A stretch of DNA of 37,164 bases from Fuerstiella sp. Its GTDB lineage: Bacteria; Planctomycetota; Planctomycetia; Planctomycetales; Planctomycetaceae. A program made the translations under genes and the position numbers. The notes below the pieces were generated by a model. That model did no database searches. It was not told the DNA's origin and saw only the letters and a list, made by a program, of their open reading frames with translations. The stretch's first letter is position 1, and each line of letters starts with the position of its first letter. Location of the stretch: NCBI GenBank assembly GCA_029941865.1, contig JAPYTO010000025.1:1-37164 (forward strand). Direction: 5' to 3'. Of the stretch, positions 1-6,563 are shown in pieces.

Positions 1-2
1 TG

Positions 3-467
3 AGCGGGGGTTCGACCACGGACGCAGAGCTGGAGCACCTGAAAGGCCTGACCAGTCTGACGGAGCTTAACCTCGACCTCTCGAAGATCACGGATGCTGG
101 GCTGGAGCACCTCAAAGGACTGACCAGCGTGAGATCACTTAACCTCAACCGCACGCAGATCACGGATGCCGGGCTGGAGCACCTGAAAGCCCTGACCAGT
201 CTCAAAACGCTCGACCTCGGCCACACGCAGATCACGGATGCTGGGCTGATACACCTGAAAGGTCTGACAAGACTGACATCGCTTTGCCCTCAGAGCTTTG
301 GCTCGTTCAGGTTTGGCTTTGGTAGTCCCCTGCTTCCGTCCAGAGTAGACACCTCGCTCTTTGGCGGCGGCGATGCCTGCGGCTTGGCGTTCCTTTTGGA
401 CCTCTTGCTCCATTGTCGATGTACCAACGGACTTTGGGGTCAAATCCGCCGTTGCCTTGGGGCCTGA
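3..467 (+). CDS. Leucine-rich-repeat protein, 5'-partial, with aberrant C-terminus
   Basis: The frame is open from the left edge, so the start lies outside the window. It encodes about four 24-residue leucine-rich repeats with the pattern LTxLxxLxLxxTxITDAGLxHLKG, a type common in planctomycete LRR proteins and thought to bind proteins. The repeats stop in mid-repeat at about base 285. The remaining 60 codons (CPQSFGSF onward) have no repeat character: they are the antisense of a serine-recombinase fragment on the opposite strand. The gene is therefore probably a 3'-truncated LRR gene that reads into foreign DNA until a TGA at 465. The cellular role and any binding partner are unknown. The LRR assignment is firm. 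That the product is functional is doubtful. Confidence 0.7.
   Translation, partial: SGGSTTDAELEHLKGLTSLTELNLDLSKITDAGLEHLKGLTSVRSLNLNRTQITDAGLEHLKALTSLKTLDLGHTQITDAGLIHLKGLTRLTSLCPQSFGSFRFGFGSPLLPSRVDTSLFGGGDACGLAFLLDLLLHCRCTNGLWGQIRRCLGA
282..413 (-). pseudogene. Serine recombinase (resolvase/invertase) remnant
   Basis: Read on the minus strand, this stretch encodes about 44 residues beginning MEQEVQKERQAAGIAAAKER, followed by GVYSGRKQGTTKAKPERA. This matches the end of the catalytic domain and the linker of resolvase/invertase-family serine recombinases (family pattern ERqreGIaaAkarGvykGRkpg). The N-terminal catalytic domain with the active-site Ser is missing, and so is the C-terminal helix-turn-helix. 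At base 282 the frame passes directly into antisense LRR sequence. It is a fossil of a mobile element or integrated plasmid and has no function of its own. The match is by eye. Confidence 0.7.
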
Positions 468-1018
468 AGCTCAAGAAGTGAGAGGACTGGTTCGAAGAAC
501 TCACTGTCGCTGCACCGGACGATCGGAGTTCCAGACTCGTAACTGACTGAGAGCTCTCCCTGATCGGGATTTGAATCTGTGAAAAAGACATTCACGATGA
601 TACAGATCACCGAAACGAACAGCATTAAGGATCCCATTAGCGGCTGAAATACGACCAGGATCATTCCAAGTATGCACGAGGTGTAGGCAAGTCGACTGAT
701 TCGCGACCCAACCGTAGGAATCAAAGCAGACACGAAGATGCTCGTACGTGTTGAGCTCCAACGGACGTCTTCGCGTTCGCCCCATTGAATCGCATCAACG
801 TTATCTCGAAACAGCTGAATGTCCGGATGCACCCATCGATTGGGTGTGCCGCACACGACGCATTGGTCAACATCGAAGCCAACAGGATCACCACACCGAG
901 AACATGGGGTAGTATCTGGTATGTCGTTTCCGAAGTTACTCGTCGCCTGAAGCTGGTACGTTTCAACTTCTTCGACTTCCTCCAATTCTATTACTTCTTC
1001 AGCACACTCAGACTCCAA
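440..1018 (-). CDS. Zinc-ribbon membrane protein, hypothetical; start uncertain
   Basis: Counted from a TTG codon at 1018, the product is 192 residues. It has an acidic N-terminal stretch (residues 6-20), a zinc ribbon with two CxxC pairs at C39/C42 and C53/C56, and two hydrophobic segments at about 112-127 and 130-147, followed by a soluble tail. No enzymatic domain is recognised. The open frame continues upstream to 1150 without an ATG or GTG. That extension contains another Cys cluster (CIECPKC) that looks coding, so the TTG is probably not the true start. The upstream frame at 991-1242 has a good ribosome binding site and overlaps it, which suggests either a frameshift joining the two or an unusual start. 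The C-terminus ends next to the recombinase remnant and may itself be altered. Confidence 0.55.
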   Translation of the reverse strand: MESECAEEVIELEEVEEVETYQLQATSNFGNDIPDTTPCSRCGDPVGFDVDQCVVCGTPNRWVHPDIQLFRDNVDAIQWGEREDVRWSSTRTSIFVSALIPTVGSRISRLAYTSCILGMILVVFQPLMGSLMLFVSVICIIVNVFFTDSNPDQGELSVSYESGTPIVRCSDSEFFEPVLSLLELQAPRQRRI

Positions 1019-1242
1019 GTCTTCAAGGACGATCCAACTGTTGCACTTTGGACACTCGATGCAACTGCCAATCCGTTGAGGAGATACCCGCCTCGAAAAA
1101 TCACCGTGCCCGCAGGGGCCTTCGACGATGCAGCCGCCGAGCGTTCGCCATCAACGACGCCTTGGCGCCGATCAGGCGACTGAAACCAGGCGGCAGCAAT
1201 CGCTAACACGGCGACCACGCACAGCAGCACGGGAAACTTCAT
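991..1242 (-). CDS. Short ORF with signal-like N-terminus; possible 5' part of the zinc-ribbon gene
   Basis: It encodes 83 residues starting MKFPVLLCVVAVLAIAAAWF, a good signal peptide or membrane anchor. A Shine-Dalgarno sequence precedes the ATG (AGGAA, eight bases upstream). After residue 35 the composition becomes Ser/Ala-rich and low in information, while the overlapping frame on the same strand turns Cys-rich and protein-like. The simplest reading is a real gene start whose frame has been shifted near 1135-1150 relative to the zinc-ribbon frame downstream. Alternatively it is a genuine small secreted protein. No family is recognised. Confidence 0.35.
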   Translation of the reverse strand: MKFPVLLCVVAVLAIAAAWFQSPDRRQGVVDGERSAAASSKAPAGTVIFRGGYLLNGLAVASSVQSATVGSSLKTWSLSVLKK

Positions 1243-1412
1243 GTAAAATTCCTGTCAAAAGTATGCCCGTCGCCTGCTGATTGCGATCAGCCGCTTTGCG
1301 GGCACCGAAACGATGTATGAAGGTGAAGGTGCCCGGCGATCTTAAGGTCCACAGCTCACTGGACCTGCCGTGATGCACAGTGACGAATGACGTTCCCGCC
1401 GTTGCCTGAAGA

Positions 1413-1820
1413 TCAGTTTGCCGCAGGATTGTCGTAGGCTGCCACCAGAGCGTCCGCGATGGTGGTGCATAGTTCGGTGCGTCGAACCGGCTTGCTGAGT
1501 ACCGAATGAGCGTCCGCCTCTTCCGCGTCTTTCCGCAATTCGTCGGTGGCTTCTGACGTGATCAGAATGCAGGGCCGAATGGCATTCAGATCCTTAAGCA
1601 GCCGGAGTGCCTCAAGACCTGTCATCACTCGCATGTGCATGTCCAGCAGCACGATGTCAATCTGATACTCCTGTGAGTACTCAACGGCGGCTTCGCCGGA
1701 ATCCACTTCATGAATACGCAACAACAATCGGGGTTCCAGAAGCTCACGAAGAGTTTCGCGGAAGGCGCGATTGTCATCAGCGATGAGAAGTTGGTAAGTC
1801 TCAGGAGTTTCAATAACCAT
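1413..1820 (-). CDS. Stand-alone response-regulator receiver protein
   Basis: The product is a 135-residue single receiver (REC, CheY-like) domain. The acidic pair D15-D16, the phospho-acceptor D60 in IVLLDMHM, the switch T88 and the conserved K110 followed by P111 are all present, so it should accept a phosphoryl group from a histidine kinase. There is no DNA-binding or enzymatic output domain. It should act by protein contact, like CheY or SpoF, or as a phosphorelay intermediate. The ATG at 1820 was chosen because a GAGGTG ribosome binding site lies seven bases upstream. An in-frame TTG at 1865 has no such support. No kinase is adjacent. The only kinase in the window, at 20637, lacks its own receiver domain, but any pairing would be speculation. 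Confidence 0.9.
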   Translation of the reverse strand: MVIETPETYQLLIADDNRAFRETLRELLEPRLLLRIHEVDSGEAAVEYSQEYQIDIVLLDMHMRVMTGLEALRLLKDLNAIRPCILITSEATDELRKDAEEADAHSVLSKPVRRTELCTTIADALVAAYDNPAAN

Positions 1821-1947
1821 TCTATGACACCTCGTTCGTGAGGCCTGTGGCTGACACACTGTCAACCGGCGTCCCTGCAGCGATCAATCTCGCTCATTGT
1901 TATGGAATTCCGAGACAGTTACCAGTGAATTTCCGTCCCCGTCTGAT

Positions 1948-3246
1948 TCACGCTCTCTTGTCGTCCTGATCATCATTCTCTGGTGAGTCCTCGGCAGCCG
2001 CGTCAGAATGCTCAGCATCGGGATGGTCAGCTCGCCATTTCTTCCAGAATTCCGGTACGGACGTCTTTCGCCAGAGAGCCAGAGCATTGCCCACGTGTGA
2101 GTAAAACGTATAGCTGCTGTTTATCTCGCTCTGCGGCGTCTGCAGCGTTTTCTGAACAATCCAATCTGCGGCCCTGACGATGCTGTCGTGAGGTGGATGC
2201 AGTTCCTTCGGTGCGATCGCCAGCCATTCCAGATGATGGCCGGTGGCGATGACTCGTCGATAAGCCTTCTCGTTCGGGTCTTTGTTGGCGGCCGCATCGG
2301 CCCCTTCGTGCCAGTTCGGCGGCCATGAACCATCCGGATCCTGAGAGGCAATAATCAGGTCTCGGGCGCCGTGGAGGAACTGCATGATCTGGCTGCGTGT
2401 GGCTGCTGTCAGCAGTTCGCTTCCGTTTTCTTCGTCAAGTCGCAGCAAAGCCATCAGCGAATAGACACGATGAGTCCCCAGGCATACTCCCTTCTTGCGA
2501 TGTTTCCTCATCAATCGTTCGGCCAGCATGTCAAAGGTAATTCGTCGCCCCTGACCATTGTGCCATGACGCTGTCCCTTGAGGGGCCAGATACAAACCAA
2601 ATGCCATGGCGGACCATTCGGTTTCGCGTTCGTCCAGACGAAAGTCTCGCAATGCTTCGGACAGAATCTGTTCCATGGTTGTCTGCCGAGCCGGCGTGAA
2701 CACAGGAGTGTCCAGCGTGACGCCCGCCTCAGCCATGGAGGCCAGCATATGATCGTGATGCACGGACGCGGTGAGGTCAGCCCCCCAGCGGATACGGATG
2801 CCGTCCGGCTCAGGTTCCAGGATCGGCTCGACGTCTCCTCCCCATGAGGCAAGATACTCGCCGGTGTTCACGAGATACTGCGCCATTTGCGGCCCGGAAA
2901 CCAGGTCCGGACTGTCGAATTCAATCTGTGCCCCCCAGATTCGCAGTGCGTGTTCCACATAGTTCGGACGCAGCTTCTCGCGACTGAATCGCGGCAGAAC
3001 TTTCGTCAGAACGGCGGCCAGGTCCTCGTCACTGACAACAGTTGCATCGTCGTAGAACGGCAACACAGCCGCCGGCATGCGATTTGTGAAATTCACATCG
3101 GCCAGCGGTTGTCTCGACCGAACCTCGGCCTCGATACGCTGTTGCTGATTTGGCGACAGGCAGAACCATGCGGTGGCAAAGGCTGCGATAAACAGGCACT
3201 GCACGATTAACGTTGTCTTCACTGAGATACGGTTGTTTCTGGGCAT
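1948..3246 (-). CDS. Membrane-anchored hypothetical protein, possible alpha-toroid fold
   Basis: The product is 432 residues. A hydrophobic anchor or signal segment spans about residues 11-30, then a large soluble domain, then a charged, Asp/Glu-rich C-terminal tail (about 410-432). Around residues 297-311 lies the motif ASQDPDGSWPPNW, which resembles the QxxDGSW repeat of squalene cyclase/prenyltransferase-type alpha-alpha toroids. Nearby helices (ATGHHLEWLAIAP and SHVGNALALW) fit that fold. No catalytic DxDD motif is visible, so cyclase activity should not be assumed. The gene starts 62 bases after the end of the upstream membrane-protein gene on the same strand and may be cotranscribed with it. 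The function is unknown. The coding call is secure; the fold is an inference from motif resemblance. Confidence 0.8.
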   Translation of the reverse strand: MPRNNRISVKTTLIVQCLFIAAFATAWFCLSPNQQQRIEAEVRSRQPLADVNFTNRMPAAVLPFYDDATVVSDEDLAAVLTKVLPRFSREKLRPNYVEHALRIWGAQIEFDSPDLVSGPQMAQYLVNTGEYLASWGGDVEPILEPEPDGIRIRWGADLTASVHHDHMLASMAEAGVTLDTPVFTPARQTTMEQILSEALRDFRLDERETEWSAMAFGLYLAPQGTASWHNGQGRRITFDMLAERLMRKHRKKGVCLGTHRVYSLMALLRLDEENGSELLTAATRSQIMQFLHGARDLIIASQDPDGSWPPNWHEGADAAANKDPNEKAYRRVIATGHHLEWLAIAPKELHPPHDSIVRAADWIVQKTLQTPQSEINSSYTFYSHVGNALALWRKTSVPEFWKKWRADHPDAEHSDAAAEDSPENDDQDDKRA

Positions 3247-3308
3247 CGAAATTACTCGCAGTGGAATGCGTTATCTTGTTATCAAACGGTGGCGAAACGT
3301 GCAGCGTT

Positions 3309-4910
3309 TCAGCGGATTGTCTTGACTCGCACAAACATCGCCGCCTGAACATCTTCGTATTGGGTCTCGTAGTCGTCGCTTTCGCGGAGAACCTGAATCA
3401 GGCGGGCGTTGCGGATTTTGTCCGCAATGACGAAGTTGATCCCATACCGGTCCAACAGTCCCTCCCAGTCCGCCGGGCCATCAATCAGCCGAACATAGTC
3501 GGACCAGACTTGTTCCGGGATCACATGCACGTGCAGGTTCACCATTGGCTGCAGATCAGCTGGACCGGACCGCGTCAGAAAACCGGCCCATTCGGCGGGC
3601 ATAAACGCGATTCCCGGAGGTACCTCTGCAAGACTATTCAGATACTCCAGCGGTTGAACGGGCGTTCCCCGGGACAGCGCGCGATGTAGTTCCGGTGTCT
3701 TGCCGTGGATCGTCTGCAACCCCAGCGACGTGAAACCGAAAAACACCCAGCAGAGTCCCAGACTAACAACGGTCCACAGGCCGGTCCGGCGATAGGGAAC
3801 CGTACGACGTTCGATTTTTTTCATTGCCCGCCATGCCGCAGCAGCATGGACGCAGATCACCATGGCACAGACGGGAGCGAACCAATTCAGCATCCGGCCG
3901 GACCACATCGCCATTCCTCCGGTGACCAGCAGTGGCAGCATCTCGACCGCGCGAAGTCGGCGTGGACTGAATCTCAGTGCGAACAGCAGCAGCACGGCAG
4001 CACCGGCAGCCAACTGCCCCTGTTGCATCCGCAAAGTCAGCGGATCCCATTCGAACATTGTGGCGATATTCGGATGACTGCCGACTCGCAGGACTTCGTG
4101 GTAAATAGCAAGGCCGCTCGGATTGAGAAGCGCGGCCGCTGCACACAGTTGAGTCAGAAGTATCAGGCGAATTGTCGGTCGGCTTCGGAACGCCTGAGAA
4201 AGGGACCGCGTTTGCAAAAAGACGTCGACAACTCGGCCAACGACGACCAGCCCCATCAAAAGAAGTCCCATGGCAAACGAACCGTGGCAATTCGCCCAGA
4301 CCGCAAACATGAGTGGCAGGGCAACCCACGAAACACGGCTTCGAATCCCACCGGTCGCCAGCACCGCCAGAACAATGCTGAAGAATGCGACACCGACTGA
4401 CTGAGGACGCACAATCAGAAATTGCTGCCAGTTGACGGCCAGAAATATGGCACAGCTTAGAATCCCGAACGCTGCAGAACCGCACCGTTTTGTAACCGTG
4501 TACCCCACGGCTGCCAGCGATATCACAATCAAAGCCGCATAAGCAAACTGCAGCGCCGGCAGTCCGAGTCCGTCAGTACGATACAGGAACGCCATACCGA
4601 TCTGTGACAGCCATGCCGTATTCACAGTCGGCATGCCTTTGGCCAGAGCCACCAGAGGCTCCGTTTTCGCAACGGATTGGTGCTGCAGGATGTGTTCGCC
4701 GTAATTGATGTGGTCCCAGAGGTCCGAGTGCCACAATGGTCGGTTGGCGAAGATGATCAGAACCAGCCCCAGCGTCAGCAGAAACGCCGCGACAGCTGCG
4801 GACATACGACACCACTCCGGGGTCCTGTCTTCCAACACCGACGCATCCGGCAGACTTTCATCCGGTTCCGGCGTATCAGTGTTCGTCGGTACTTCCAGCG
4901 TTGCAGACAT
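3309..4910 (-). CDS. Polytopic membrane protein, GT-C glycosyltransferase-like
   Basis: The product is 533 residues with about ten or more hydrophobic segments between residues 38 and 430 and a soluble C-terminal domain of about 120 residues. Just after the first membrane segment lies HSDLWDHINYGEHI (61-74), followed by TAWLSQIGMAFLY (98-110). This layout matches the first extracytoplasmic loop of GT-C type, lipid-linked-sugar-dependent glycosyltransferases, where an acidic residue near D-x-W-x-H is catalytic. A role in glycosylating surface material is plausible but not proven. The ATG at 4910 was chosen because AGGGGA lies six bases upstream. The frame is open further up to 5039, without such support. 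It precedes the toroid-like gene on the same strand. It could instead be an uncharacterised planctomycete membrane family. Confidence 0.75.
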   Translation of the reverse strand: MSATLEVPTNTDTPEPDESLPDASVLEDRTPEWCRMSAAVAAFLLTLGLVLIIFANRPLWHSDLWDHINYGEHILQHQSVAKTEPLVALAKGMPTVNTAWLSQIGMAFLYRTDGLGLPALQFAYAALIVISLAAVGYTVTKRCGSAAFGILSCAIFLAVNWQQFLIVRPQSVGVAFFSIVLAVLATGGIRSRVSWVALPLMFAVWANCHGSFAMGLLLMGLVVVGRVVDVFLQTRSLSQAFRSRPTIRLILLTQLCAAAALLNPSGLAIYHEVLRVGSHPNIATMFEWDPLTLRMQQGQLAAGAAVLLLFALRFSPRRLRAVEMLPLLVTGGMAMWSGRMLNWFAPVCAMVICVHAAAAWRAMKKIERRTVPYRRTGLWTVVSLGLCWVFFGFTSLGLQTIHGKTPELHRALSRGTPVQPLEYLNSLAEVPPGIAFMPAEWAGFLTRSGPADLQPMVNLHVHVIPEQVWSDYVRLIDGPADWEGLLDRYGINFVIADKIRNARLIQVLRESDDYETQYEDVQAAMFVRVKTIR

Positions 4911-5385
4911 CAAAATCCCCTGACTAAACAGACCTCTCACCTGCTTTACACTGCAATCAATGAGGACGGCGGTGGAGAGCCAGAAGTGTAGGTTACGCCA
5001 CGTGCGCGTTGAACTGGAATCGTAATTCCGACATGGCAACCGTGCAGTGCCCTTCGATCACTCGAATATTGGCGCTCGTTACTATACTTCCGAACACTGC
5101 GATTGTTCTGACAATGCACAATCTGCGTGTGCTGCGGACGCTCGCATGGCTGTATGCCGAACATTTCCAGCGGTTGCGTGTCAGATTGCCACGTTCCCCA
5201 ACCGTTTGTGGTTGGTCGCTTGCCAACCGGTTTGTTGCGAAATACAAGTTCTGGTCGTATCAGGCAGGAATCTGAGGCGAGCACACGTCTGTGCTGCTTG
5301 CCATCAGCAATTCACATAGCCGTTCCGTCCGTCCGCGGTGGCCACGGAACAAACGATCCGTTCGCAATACAGACACCAGTGTTTA
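4911..5385. other. Intergenic region between divergent genes
   Basis: This stretch of about 475 bases separates the minus-strand membrane-protein gene from plus-strand phoH, so it should hold promoters for both directions. Open frames exist on both strands, but none has family resemblance or a convincing ribosome binding site. A small inverted repeat, CCAACC-GTTTGT-GGTTGG, lies at 5198-5215, with a related GCCAACCGG just downstream. No confident sigma-70 or sigma-54 promoter could be assigned by eye. Confidence 0.5.
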
Positions 5386-6414
5386 ATGACGGAAGAAACG
5401 ACTGTACAGCTAAGAAATCAGGAGGAGGTTCGATCACTGTTCGGGCCTCAGGATGAGTACATGCGCCGGCTTCGACACAGCACTGGTACTCAGATTATTC
5501 TGCGGGGCAACGTGGTGCACGTACAGGGCACTGCTGAACAGGTGGAGCGATGCAGTAATCTGCTGAAATTGTGGCGTGAGATACTGCGTCGCAATGGTGA
5601 ATTTCTCGATGGCGATGTTGCTGAGACTCTGGACTCCAATCTGGAAGGTGAACAATTGCATAACGACGTGCTTGACAAGAACTACCGTTCTGCCGACGTG
5701 GCAACCGTCCCTACCGAACCTCGCAATCGCGATATCCGTGCCGGGCGTGTTGGCAAGGACAAAGTTTCGTTGATTCGCCCGAAAACTGACGGGCAACGCG
5801 TCTACGTAGAAGCGATGGCGGAAAAGCCACTCGTGTTTTGCGATGGGCCGGCAGGTTGCGGAAAAACCTTCCTCGCAGTCGCAACCGCCCTGCGAGCTCT
5901 ACACACTGAGGAAGTTCGCAAAGTTGTGCTGGTGAGACCCGCCGTTGAAGCTGGTGAGAAGCTTGGTTTTCTGCCTGGCGACATGTTTGCCAAGGTGAAT
6001 CCGTTCGTCCGTCCGCTATTGGATGCGATGAATGACATGCTCGACTTTGACCGGGTCCGCCGCTACATGGCCAACGATGTCATCGAAATCGCGCCGTTGG
6101 CGTTTATGCGGGGCCGGACGCTGAACGACACATTCATGATCCTGGATGAAGGTCAAAATACGACGACTACGCAGATGAAGATGTTTTTGACGAGAATGGG
6201 AATCAATTCCCGAATTGTCGTCACGGGCGATGGAACGCAGAACGACCTGCCAATAGGCACGAAAAGTGGTCTGACTGACGGAATCCAACGGCTTTCCGGG
6301 ATTGAAGGGGTTGCCATTGTGCGTCTGACCGGACAGGATATCGTCCGTCACCGGTTAGTGAGAGAGATCGTTTCGGCGTATGAAGCGGGCGAAACCGGCA
6401 ACGATAGCGATTGA
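5386..6414 (+). CDS. phoH: PhoH family ATPase
   Basis: The product is 342 residues. The N-terminal part (about 10-75) is the KH-like RNA-binding region of PhoH proteins (LFGPQDEYMRRL, then GTQIILRGNVVHVQG). The C-terminal part is the PhoH ATPase domain with Walker A GPAGCGKT (about 153-160), the VLVRPAVEAGEKLGFLPGD motif that follows it, and Walker B MILDEGQN (about 250-257). PhoH proteins are cytoplasmic ATPases linked to RNA metabolism and often neighbour ybeY, as here. The ATG at 5386 matches the family N-terminus. A GTG at 5338 would add 16 unlike residues, and neither start has a strong ribosome binding site. It opens a cluster with the 7TM-HD gene (150 bases downstream), ybeY and the CorC-type gene. 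Confidence 0.95.
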   Translation: MTEETTVQLRNQEEVRSLFGPQDEYMRRLRHSTGTQIILRGNVVHVQGTAEQVERCSNLLKLWREILRRNGEFLDGDVAETLDSNLEGEQLHNDVLDKNYRSADVATVPTEPRNRDIRAGRVGKDKVSLIRPKTDGQRVYVEAMAEKPLVFCDGPAGCGKTFLAVATALRALHTEEVRKVVLVRPAVEAGEKLGFLPGDMFAKVNPFVRPLLDAMNDMLDFDRVRRYMANDVIEIAPLAFMRGRTLNDTFMILDEGQNTTTTQMKMFLTRMGINSRIVVTGDGTQNDLPIGTKSGLTDGIQRLSGIEGVAIVRLTGQDIVRHRLVREIVSAYEAGETGNDSD

Positions 6415-6563
6415 TACAAAGCGGCTGGACTGTCCAGCTCAGGTGCAGCAGCGGATAGTCGAAGCTGCAACCATGTTCGCCATTGAACAACAGATCGTGA
6501 AGTAGTCAATCGAAGGTCTCCACGACCGAGCGCGACGGACGCAACTCCGTCGGCCCAAACATC

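Noticed and set aside
3705-4400. Plus-strand open frame of 231 codons
   Set aside because: It lies fully antisense to the GT-C-like membrane-protein gene, is Gln/His/Ser-rich without domains, and mirrors the codon bias of the real gene.
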